From Spirochaetales bacterium Spiro_01 (GTDB lineage: Bacteria > Spirochaetota > Spirochaetia > Sphaerochaetales > Sphaerochaetaceae): a DNA stretch of 8,509 bases. Below are positions 1-5,198 of the stretch, piece after piece. A model generated the notes under the pieces. That model worked only from the letters and a program-made list of their open reading frames with translations, did no database searches and was not told the origin of the DNA. The position numbers were made by a program, and so were the translations under genes. Location: positions 1 through 8,509 of the forward strand of contig LVBC01000085.1 in assembly GCA_001604265.1 (NCBI GenBank), given 5' to 3'. The first letter of the stretch is position 1. Each line of letters begins with the position of its first letter.

Positions 1-40
1 CACAGAGAACGAACATCAGGTAAATGAGAATTCTTTTCAT
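1..40 (-). CDS. N-terminal fragment of a secreted protein, probable ABC solute-binding protein (cut by window edge)
   Basis: Reading leftward from the ATG at 40-38, the visible peptide is MKRILIYLMFVLC before the sequence runs off the edge. A positive MKR start followed by an unbroken hydrophobic run is the beginning of a Sec or lipoprotein signal peptide. A strong AAGGAG ribosome-binding site lies 6 nt upstream. The position, directly downstream of a FecCD-type permease and its ATPase on the same strand, is where the periplasmic or lipoprotein binding protein (FecB/BtuF class) of such an importer often sits. The identity is inferred from context because no mature domain is visible. The visible Cys is preceded by Leu, which is not a good lipobox, so the true cleavage site may lie beyond the edge. 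Confidence 0.6.
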   Translation of the reverse strand, partial: MKRILIYLMFVLC

Positions 41-46
41 ATATTT

Positions 47-52
47 CTCCTT
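47..52 (-). promoter_or_regulatory. Shine-Dalgarno site of the left-edge gene
   Basis: AAGGAG on the minus strand, 6 nt before the ATG at 40-38. This near-ideal site is the main evidence that the short edge fragment is a real gene. The 43 nt between this gene and the ATPase stop show no hairpin with a T-run, so co-transcription with the ATPase gene is likely. Confidence 0.7.
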
Positions 53-83
53 ATCAGACAGTTCAAGCTGGATGCCCCGATAC

Positions 84-872
84 CTATACAAGTGAAATCG
101 GCACGACATCCCTTACAAGGCAGTCTTCAGTCTGGATCTCGCTTATCACGGCCCGAACTCCGAAAACTCTTTCGATGTTCTCCTTCGATATGGCCTCCGA
201 GACCCTTCCGAACAGCGCCCTTCCATTCTTTCCAAGCATCAGTGCCTTGTCGGCATACTGGAGCGCATGCGCTGGAAAGTGCGTATTGAAGAGACACGCA
301 ACCCCACTTCGGACGAGAGATGAGAGCGTCTCCATCACCATGAGCTGGTTCCTGAAGTCCAGATTCGACTCCGGCTCATCGAGAACTATCACTTCAGGCT
401 CCCCTGCCAGGGCCCTTGCGATCAGGACCATCTGCAGCTCGCCTCCGCTTATCTCGGCGCACCTCTTGCCGACAAGGTAGTCGATTCCCAGGCGCCCCAT
501 GCACTCTATTGCTATCGTCCTGTCCCTTTCAGTCGGCTGTCTGAAGAATCCGATCCTAGAGCCCCTTCCCAGCAGTACCATCTCCTCTGTGTAGTAGTTC
601 GGAGTATCTGCCTTTGCCTGTGGAACGTATGCGACAGATGAGAAGAGTTCGCGGGGACTCATGGTCGAAATATCAACGCCATCAAGGGTGCTTCTGCCAC
701 CCTGCCAGCCCAGAAGCCCCATAGTGCACTTCAGAAGCGTCGTCTTTCCTGCCCCATTCGGGCCGAGGATTGCAACGAGCTCTCCCTTCGAGACCTCATA
801 GCAGACCTCATCGAGGACCCTCGTCCCTGCAGGATACGAGAAGCTTCCATTCTCAACTCTCAGCGTGCTCAT
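84..872 (-). CDS. ABC transporter ATPase, FecE/BtuD family (iron-siderophore/corrinoid-type importer)
   Basis: This is the 262-residue cytoplasmic nucleotide-binding subunit that powers a type II ABC importer. All core motifs are visible: Walker A GPNGAGKTT (37-45), Q-loop YVPQ (Q85), signature ISGGE (141-145, Ile instead of the usual Leu), Walker B VIVLDEP followed by the D-loop SNLD (161-172), and switch His198 in NTH. The length is normal for the FecE/BtuD family (about 250-270). The start codon overlaps the permease stop as ATGA, so the two are translationally coupled. Substrates in this family include ferric siderophores, cobalamin/corrinoids, heme and some oxyanions such as molybdate. 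Nothing in an ATPase sequence discriminates among them. Proximity to a nitrogenase-like operon makes a metal or metal-cofactor cargo attractive, but that is inference. Confidence 0.93.
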   Translation of the reverse strand: MSTLRVENGSFSYPAGTRVLDEVCYEVSKGELVAILGPNGAGKTTLLKCTMGLLGWQGGRSTLDGVDISTMSPRELFSSVAYVPQAKADTPNYYTEEMVLLGRGSRIGFFRQPTERDRTIAIECMGRLGIDYLVGKRCAEISGGELQMVLIARALAGEPEVIVLDEPESNLDFRNQLMVMETLSSLVRSGVACLFNTHFPAHALQYADKALMLGKNGRALFGRVSEAISKENIERVFGVRAVISEIQTEDCLVRDVVPISLV

Positions 873-1831
873 AGTGTCCAGCCTCCATTCTTTCTCATCA
901 GGTATATGAAGAACGGAGCGCCCACGATGGCAGTGAGCACACTGATCGGAATTTCGGAAGTTGCCATCGTTCTGCTGAGCGTATCCACGATCACAAGGAA
1001 GGTCGCACCAATGGAAATCGAGGATGGAACCAGCCTCTCATGGCTGTTGCCAAGTGCCATGCGGCAGATATGGGGCACGATGAGACCGACCCAGCCTATC
1101 TGGCCGCACATCGAAACGCAGGATGCAGTCATTGCAGTTGCTATCACAACGACAGCTATCCTGAGCTGTCTGATATCCGTTCCTGAGGCCTTCGCCTCAT
1201 CATCTGACAGGGGAAGGATGTTGAGTCTCCATCTGAGGAGGAAGAGGAGCACTCCACCCAGGATGATCATAGGGGAGCCGAGTGCAAGGGTCGAATACCC
1301 CTTTCCGCTCATGGAGCCCATGAGCCAGTAGGTTATGGATGGAAGCTGTGTCTCGGTATCCGCAACATACTTCACAAGCGAGACAAGTGCGTTGAAGAGG
1401 GATCCTATTATGATGCCAGAGAGCACAATCGCCGTGGTTCCTCTCCCCTTCTGCTTTCCACAGATCCAGGTGAGGGATACGGCCACGAGTCCGAAGAGCA
1501 GCGCCATTATCTGGATACCCCTCAGGCTGAAGCCCATCAGTATCCCAAGACAGGCACCGAACGAGGAGCCGGAGGCAACACCGAGCGTGTCCGGAGTTGC
1601 GAGAGGATTTGCAAAGAGGGACTGGAAGGAAAGGCCGGCAAGCGATAGTCCGGTTCCGGCAAGCATGGCAAGCACTATCCTTGGAAACCTTATGTTCCAG
1701 AGCACCTTCTCTATCTGAGCAGAAGCCATCTCTCCCAGGCCGAACCTGGAAAGTGCAGATGAGACGATGACAGGAACCGGGATGACCATCCTGCCAAGGC
1801 AGAGAGAGAACAGCAGAGCAGCTACAGGCAT
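869..1831 (-). CDS. FecCD/BtuC-family ABC transporter permease (true start probably upstream at 1876)
   Basis: Polytopic inner-membrane permease of a siderophore/corrinoid-type importer. Family hallmarks, numbered from the ATG at 1831, are RFPRIVLAMLAG (48-59), FANPLATPDTLGVASGSSFG (73-92), the WLMGSM segment near 169-174, IGWVGLIVPHICRMALG (245-261, the coupling-helix region contacting the ATPase) and GAPFFIYLMR (304-313). From this ATG the protein is 320 aa, but its first transmembrane helix appears cut. The frame is open upstream and reads FKIGTYIVLAI directly into the ATG, completing a normal TM1. No ATG/GTG/TTG exists there. An ATC at 1876-1874 preceded by AAGGGG with a 6-nt gap would give 335 aa, the usual family length, starting MNRQFKIG. 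The gene lies downstream of the H-cluster gene (117-nt gap from 1831, less from 1876) and has its own promoter-like element and dyad. Confidence 0.93.
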   Translation of the reverse strand: MPVAALLFSLCLGRMVIPVPVIVSSALSRFGLGEMASAQIEKVLWNIRFPRIVLAMLAGTGLSLAGLSFQSLFANPLATPDTLGVASGSSFGACLGILMGFSLRGIQIMALLFGLVAVSLTWICGKQKGRGTTAIVLSGIIIGSLFNALVSLVKYVADTETQLPSITYWLMGSMSGKGYSTLALGSPMIILGGVLLFLLRWRLNILPLSDDEAKASGTDIRQLRIAVVVIATAMTASCVSMCGQIGWVGLIVPHICRMALGNSHERLVPSSISIGATFLVIVDTLSRTMATSEIPISVLTAIVGAPFFIYLMRKNGGWTL

Positions 1832-1873
1832 GATGGCAAGAACAATGTACGTCCCTATTTTGAATTGACGATT

Positions 1874-1890
1874 GATATGGTGCCCCTTTT
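1874..1890 (-). promoter_or_regulatory. Candidate ribosome-binding site and non-canonical ATC start of the permease
   Basis: Minus strand reads AAAAGGGG (1890-1883), then CACCAT, then ATC (1876-1874), which is in frame with the permease. The annotated ATG at 1831 has no recognisable Shine-Dalgarno site. Starting at 1876 restores a cationic N-terminus and a full first helix. It also places the dyad 14 nt before the start, close to the 16 nt seen at the NifH-like gene. Either ATC/ATA/ATT is used as a rare start, or a base error in the assembly hides an ATG. Confidence 0.45.
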
Positions 1891-1906
1891 GTTAGTCAAT
1901 GCTAAC
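1891..1906. promoter_or_regulatory. Operator-like dyad GTTAG-N6-CTAAC upstream of the permease
   Basis: A perfect 5+5 bp inverted repeat with a 6-nt centre (TCAATG on the plus strand). On the minus strand the match to the second copy extends to AGTTAG-N6-CTAAC. It sits between a -35/-10-like pair (1914-1942) and the candidate ribosome-binding site, as a repressor site near +1 would. The second copy precedes the NifH-like gene at 3106-3123. The sequence does not match the Fur box or the archaeal NrpR operator as I know them. It contains the TTAG/CTAA half-sites typical of DtxR-type metal regulators but with different spacing. A short RNA hairpin in the leader is an alternative. Confidence 0.55.
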
Positions 1907-1913
1907 TATCATG

Positions 1914-1942
1914 ACTCTAAAGGCTTTCGACCTCTTGGTCAA
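1914..1942 (-). promoter_or_regulatory. Predicted sigma-70-type promoter of the permease-ATPase unit
   Basis: Minus strand TTGACC (1942-1937, five of six to the -35 consensus), 17-nt spacer, TAGAGT (1919-1914, four of six to the -10). Transcription would begin around the dyad at 1906-1891. The -35 lies just past the stop of the H-cluster gene. A second, overlapping possibility is TTGACT (1899-1894), 16 nt, TATCAA (1877-1872), which would put the dyad on the -35 but start transcription too late for the 1876 start. Confidence 0.4.
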
Positions 1943-1948
1943 TACCAT

Positions 1949-3055
1949 TCAGCTCCTTTTCAGAAAAGTGGAAGTGTTGCCAGGGCCCGAGATGCAGCCT
2001 CCACTGCAAAGCGCGATCTCTACAAGATCTGCTTGAGGTCTTTCTCCTCTTCTCCATGAAGAGAAGAGAGCAAGCTCGGCTTCTTTGATACCGCTGTAGC
2101 TGATGGCCGAGGAGAGATGAGAGCAGAAACTTCTCACAGCATTGCTGATTCCATTTGTCCGTGAAAGCGGTGAGAGATCCTCATCCCTGCTGCTATCGCT
2201 GTTCTTCGAAAAAACAATACCTTCAGCGATGAACAGCATCTCCAGCTCCGAGAACAGAAGGACACTGTCCACATTCGCATTCCTGGAGCACTCTGAGATC
2301 TTCGCAAGACAGGGCCCGATGAAAATGATCCTTCCATCTCTCTCCTCCTCCTTGCAGAGTGCAGAGGTATACTCGACTGGAGTTTTTGCACTACTGTGCT
2401 TCTCTTCGATGACGGGAAGAAGCCTGAGTCCAAGCTCCTTGATGCTTGCACAGCACGATGTGATCATCCAATCTGAGCATTCAATGCAGTTTTCAAGCTC
2501 CTTTCCTTCGATTTCTGCCATCATCCGAGCTCCGATCTTCACATTCACGACCCTATTGAAGCCCACCCTTCTCAATGCGGACTCGAGCTCTGCATAGGAG
2601 GCATCGAACTGTCCAGTGATGGATGGAGCGACTATTGCAGTGACACTCTCTCCACTCTTCAGGATCTCAAGACTGCGAAGCAGCTCTGTTCTTGCATAGG
2701 ATGTGAAGCCCTCTTTCAGGCACCTGCCACAGTAGATGCATGAACTTTGTCTTATAGCTATATTTCCACTCCTATCGAGATAGAGAGATCCGGTCGGGCA
2801 GTCGGGCAGGGAGGATGCTGTGCAGAGGGAAGCAAGAATCAGAGGGAAGGTCGGCCTTCTTCCGCACTTCTCGATTGCACTCTCCAGGCTTTCTTCCAGA
2901 CTCTCGGCACCCAGGTACGAGAGTATGAGGTTTCTCGCCTCCCTGGCAAAGGGTGCAAATCTTTCAGGAAGAGAGCATAGCTCTCTCATCCTGCCAGAGA
3001 GCACATGCCTTATCACCTCTACTCCTACTTCTTTTTGAAAAATGTATCTATCCAT
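1949..3055 (-). CDS. [FeFe]-hydrogenase-like H-cluster protein, HydS/HsfB (sensory-type) resemblance
   Basis: A 368-residue cytoplasmic iron-sulfur protein. Residues 78-112 are a degenerate two-cluster ferredoxin domain: CPTG at 86-89 and CIYCGRC at 106-112 supply one full [4Fe-4S] set (C86, C106, C109, C112), while the other half lacks a CxxCxxC. The H-cluster domain follows: L1 TSCCAS (199-204; C201 proton-relay position, C202 ligand), L2 IGPCLAK (246-252; C249) and L3 ALCSGGCISGPG (348-359; C350, C354). All four H-cluster cysteines are present. L1 lacks the usual Pro after CC, L2 has GPC instead of MPC, and L3 ends GPG. To my knowledge these variations suit the HydS/HsfB-type group better than H2-producing enzymes. 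PAS, kinase or phosphatase domains common in that group are absent. The ATG at 3055 has no clear ribosome-binding site; GTG at 3016-3014 is preceded by AGGAG with a 5-nt gap and may be the real start. It is transcribed divergently from the nitrogenase-like operon. Role (electron transfer, sensing or H2 handling) is unknown. Confidence 0.85.
   Translation of the reverse strand: MDRYIFQKEVGVEVIRHVLSGRMRELCSLPERFAPFAREARNLILSYLGAESLEESLESAIEKCGRRPTFPLILASLCTASSLPDCPTGSLYLDRSGNIAIRQSSCIYCGRCLKEGFTSYARTELLRSLEILKSGESVTAIVAPSITGQFDASYAELESALRRVGFNRVVNVKIGARMMAEIEGKELENCIECSDWMITSCCASIKELGLRLLPVIEEKHSSAKTPVEYTSALCKEEERDGRIIFIGPCLAKISECSRNANVDSVLLFSELEMLFIAEGIVFSKNSDSSRDEDLSPLSRTNGISNAVRSFCSHLSSAISYSGIKEAELALFSSWRRGERPQADLVEIALCSGGCISGPGNTSTFLKRS
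3014..3026 (-). promoter_or_regulatory. Alternative ribosome-binding site and GTG start for the H-cluster protein
   Basis: Minus strand AGGAG (3026-3022), 5-nt gap, GTG (3016-3014), in frame at codon 14 of the longer reading. The ATG at 3055 has no purine-rich site in the preceding 12 nt. An in-frame stop at 3079-3077 rules out anything longer. The 13 residues in question lie outside all recognised domains. Confidence 0.35.
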
Positions 3056-3068
3056 CGCTTGCCGGTAC

Positions 3069-3097
3069 TTGTATCTTTATCATTTTCCCACTAGATT
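3069..3097 (+). promoter_or_regulatory. Predicted promoter of the nitrogenase-like operon
   Basis: TTGTAT (3069-3074), 17-nt spacer, TAGATT (3092-3097). The -35 is weak (three of six) and the -10 is four of six. The arrangement copies the permease promoter: same spacer, a TAGANT -10, then an AGTTAG dyad 7-9 nt downstream. An alternative -10, TATAAC at 3113-3118 inside the dyad, has no good -35. Confidence 0.35.
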
Positions 3098-3103
3098 AAT
3101 CAA
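3074..3103 (-). promoter_or_regulatory. Weak promoter candidate for the H-cluster gene
   Basis: Minus strand TTGATT (3103-3098), 18-nt spacer, TAAAGA (3079-3074), leaving a leader of about 15-20 nt to the ATG at 3055 or longer to the GTG at 3016. It lies in the 83-nt divergent region (3056-3138), so a protein bound at the 3106-3123 dyad would cover the upstream edge of this promoter and could control both directions. The match is poor and position is the main argument. Confidence 0.22.
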
Positions 3104-3105
3104 TA

Positions 3106-3123
3106 AGTTAGATATAACTAACT
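3106..3123. promoter_or_regulatory. Operator-like dyad AGTTAG-N6-CTAACT between H-cluster and NifH-like genes
   Basis: A perfect 6+6 bp inverted repeat with centre ATATAA, in the divergent intergenic region and 16 nt (from the 5-bp core) before the TTG start of the NifH-like gene. Eleven of its twelve arm bases are shared with the dyad at 1891-1906 read on the minus strand, and each copy lies directly ahead of a ribosome-binding site. No further copy was found by eye. This suggests one transcription factor controls both the importer and the nitrogenase-like operon, most simply by repression near +1. Confidence 0.6.
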
Positions 3124-3127
3124 CAAT

Positions 3128-3133
3128 AGGGGT
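3128..3133 (+). promoter_or_regulatory. Ribosome-binding site fixing the TTG start of the NifH-like gene
   Basis: AGGGGT, 5 nt before TTG at 3139-3141. An in-frame stop (TAA, 3133-3135) lies directly upstream, and the next in-frame Met is residue 28, beyond the P-loop. TTG is therefore the only start that yields a complete Fe protein. Confidence 0.7.
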
Positions 3134-3138
3134 AACAT

Positions 3139-3930
3139 TTGCGCAAGATAGCGATATACGGCAAAGGTGGAATCGGCAAGTCGACTACTGCAAGCAACCT
3201 CTCTGCGGCACTCAGCACTATGGGCTACAGAGTAATGCAGATCGGGTGCGACCCGAAGAGCGACTCGGTAAAGAATCTGATGAATGGACGGAGGATTCCC
3301 ACAGTCCTCGACCGGCTCAGGGAAAAGGGAAACAATCCGATAGCGCTCGAGGATATAGTCTTCGAGGGCTTCAACGGAGTTCTCTGCGTGGAAGCAGGAG
3401 GTCCGACTCCAGGTATCGGCTGTGCTGGCAGAGGAATCATAACCGCCTTCGAGAAGCTCGACGAGCTTGGTGCAAAGAAGAAATACAGACCAGATGTGAT
3501 CATCTACGATGTACTTGGGGATGTCGTCTGCGGAGGCTTTGCAATGCCGATACGAAACGGCTATGCGAAGGATGTCTTCATCGTCACATCCGGAGAGATG
3601 ATGGCTCTCTATGCCGCATCGAATATCGTCAGAGCGATCAGCAACTTCAAGGAGCGCGGCTACGCAAGATGCTCGGGTCTCATCCTCAACGAAAGGAGGG
3701 TCGAGAACGAGAGAGAGCTCGTTGACAAGGTAGCCTGTGAGATAGGCACAGAGGTGATCTCCTTCATTCCTAGGGACCCTGCTGTACAGGCTGCCGAGAA
3801 TCAGGGGAAGACCGTCATAGAGGCCCTTCCCGATTCGATGCAGACCAAGGCCTATCTTTCACTTGCCAGGAAGGTACTAGAGCTGAGCTCTGATGAAGAA
3901 GATATCGACGAGGAGGATGAATTCTCATGA
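3139..3930 (+). CDS. NifH-like nitrogenase iron protein (ATP-dependent reductase)
   Basis: A 263-residue homodimeric Fe protein that would couple ATP hydrolysis to electron delivery into a NifDK-like partner. The N-terminus aligns with true Nif[17 protein letters not shown], with the P-loop GKGGIGKST at 8-16. Switch and cluster regions are intact: CDPKSDS (37-43), [13 protein letters not shown] (87-99) with Cys95, and [16 protein letters not shown] (124-139) with Cys131. Two such cysteines from each monomer hold the shared [4Fe-4S] cluster. Arg98 occupies the position ADP-ribosylated in some nitrogenases. The length is slightly short of NifH (about 270-295). The end is unusually acidic, [14 protein letters not shown]. 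Translation begins at TTG. The stop overlaps the next ATG (ATGA) and an AGGAGG site lies at 3911-3916, so the three genes form an operon. Dark-operative reductase (BchL/ChlL, BchX) and CfbC are relatives; the partner subunits argue against the Bch/Chl types. Confidence 0.92.
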   Translation: MRKIAIYGKGGIGKSTTASNLSAALSTMGYRVMQIGCDPKSDSVKNLMNGRRIPTVLDRLREKGNNPIALEDIVFEGFNGVLCVEAGGPTPGIGCAGRGIITAFEKLDELGAKKKYRPDVIIYDVLGDVVCGGFAMPIRNGYAKDVFIVTSGEMMALYAASNIVRAISNFKERGYARCSGLILNERRVENERELVDKVACEIGTEVISFIPRDPAVQAAENQGKTVIEALPDSMQTKAYLSLARKVLELSSDEEDIDEEDEFS

Positions 3931-5198
3931 AATGCTCCTGTGCTGAATTTCCAAGGACTCTGCACTATGAATCTCCTGCCCACGGAGGCTGGGGACTTGT
4001 AAGGATGGCAGGCCTTGTTCCGGATGTGTACATGCTCTTCTATACTCCAGCAGCCTGTGGGCGTCACAGCTCGCTCGGCGCCTATCAGAATGGAATAAAG
4101 GACAAGGTCTCATACCTCTTCTTAAGCGAGGAGGAGATAGTCTCCGGTTCGTATGAAAAGCAGCTCGTACCTGCAGTGGATGAGCTATTGAGCGCACTGC
4201 CCAAAAGGCCGCGCTGCCTTCTCTTCTTCGGAGGCTGCATCGATGACTTCCTCGGCACGGACTACGATGCACTTGGAAGGGAACTTGCACAAAGATACCC
4301 TGATATCAAGTTCCGTTTCTGCCACATGAATCCGATCCAGCTGGACTCGAAGAATCCACCTGGAATCACACTATTTACGAACATATACAGCATGCTTGAA
4401 AAGCGTGAGAAGCGCAGACAGATCAGCTTTCTCGGCAACAACAATGTACTCGATCCGGAGAGCGAGATATACACTCTATTGAAGCTGCATGGAATCGAGT
4501 ACAGGTCCCTTCCCGACTCGAAGGATTTCGATACCTTTCTCGAGATGGGTTCATCATCACTGAATCTCGTGCTCTCTCCAAGATGTCTCCAGAGTGCAAG
4601 GAAGCAGCAGGAAGAGTTGGGAATTCCATACATGCCTTTCCTCCCCTGCTATGATCCGGATCTCATCGAGACCTTCTACAGGAACTTCAATGAGAGACTT
4701 GAAATGATAAGTGGAAGGAGAATCGTCTTCGACACATCCGAGTACAGAAGCAGGGCCGAAGCAGAGCTCAGAGAAACAGCTGAGCATCTTGGTTCTCGGA
4801 GGATAGCGATAGACTTCCAGGCAACTGTAAGGCCAGTGACTCTTGCAAGGACACTTCTAAGGTACGGCTTCAACGTCTCTCTGCTTGCACTCGATGCAGT
4901 CTCTCCCTTCGAGAAGGAGAGCTTCGAGTATCTGAGAGAGAACTACCCAGAGCTTGAAGTCGTGAATCCACTCCACCACGATGCTCCAAAGTACGAGTAC
5001 AGATGCTTTGGCGACTCGCTCTGCATCGGCTTCGACTGCGGCTATATGGTCGGCTCCGAGCACATTGCAGACCTGCAGGAGGACAATGGCTTCTTTGGCT
5101 TTGCTGGAATTACAAAGCTAATGGCAATGCTGAGAGAGGCCCACGACAACAGCTCGGATGTCAACAGCATCATCAGGGAGGCAAAGCTGGTCATATGA
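3927..5198 (+). CDS. NifD-like nitrogenase component 1 subunit, unknown substrate
   Basis: A 423-residue subunit, shorter than NifD (about 480-490), of the oxidoreductase/nitrogenase component 1 fold. TPAACG (Cys44) fits the HGPVGC motif carrying P-cluster ligand alpha-Cys88. [12 protein letters not shown] (Cys104) fits the alpha-Cys154 motif. The alpha-Cys62 position, about 26 residues before Cys44, is PAHG without Cys. [10 protein letters not shown] (213-222) followed by LGIPYMPF aligns with the NLVHCYRS...YGIPW segment of NifD. FeMoco ligand Cys275 then falls on Ser217, with Cys220 three residues on and Cys241 further down. Near the C-terminus [18 protein letters not shown] puts His379 at about the FeMoco His442 position, ahead of the GF-x-GF motif. 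Extra cysteines are C3, C5, C97, C132, C360, C366 and C371. These alignments are by eye. Translation is coupled to the NifH-like gene (ATGA) with AGGAGG 10 nt upstream. Group assignment beyond 'nitrogenase-like' is not possible here. Confidence 0.85.
   Translation: MKCSCAEFPRTLHYESPAHGGWGLVRMAGLVPDVYMLFYTPAACGRHSSLGAYQNGIKDKVSYLFLSEEEIVSGSYEKQLVPAVDELLSALPKRPRCLLFFGGCIDDFLGTDYDALGRELAQRYPDIKFRFCHMNPIQLDSKNPPGITLFTNIYSMLEKREKRRQISFLGNNNVLDPESEIYTLLKLHGIEYRSLPDSKDFDTFLEMGSSSLNLVLSPRCLQSARKQQEELGIPYMPFLPCYDPDLIETFYRNFNERLEMISGRRIVFDTSEYRSRAEAELRETAEHLGSRRIAIDFQATVRPVTLARTLLRYGFNVSLLALDAVSPFEKESFEYLRENYPELEVVNPLHHDAPKYEYRCFGDSLCIGFDCGYMVGSEHIADLQEDNGFFGFAGITKLMAMLREAHDNSSDVNSIIREAKLVI

Noticed and set aside
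1832..1948. Terminator between the H-cluster gene and the permease
   Set aside because: The only dyad is GTTAG-N6-CTAAC, which is A/T-rich, short and repeated at the NifH-like promoter. It fits an operator better than a terminator.
3042..3725. 227-codon open frame on the plus strand overlapping the NifH-like gene
   Set aside because: It is the out-of-frame shadow of a gene with perfect Fe-protein motifs, is rich in Arg/Ser/Gln without any domain, and would begin inside the H-cluster gene.
3925..4290. Antisense frame of 121 codons over the start of the NifD-like gene
   Set aside because: Arg/His/Pro-rich composition typical of a shadow frame, no ribosome-binding site, and the plus strand here carries conserved motifs.
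5003..5194. 64-codon N-terminal extension of the NifK-like protein
   Set aside because: It reads through the conserved C-terminal end of the NifD-like gene in another frame and looks like random Arg/Leu/Gly sequence. The ATGA-coupled start at 5195 leads straight into conserved residues.
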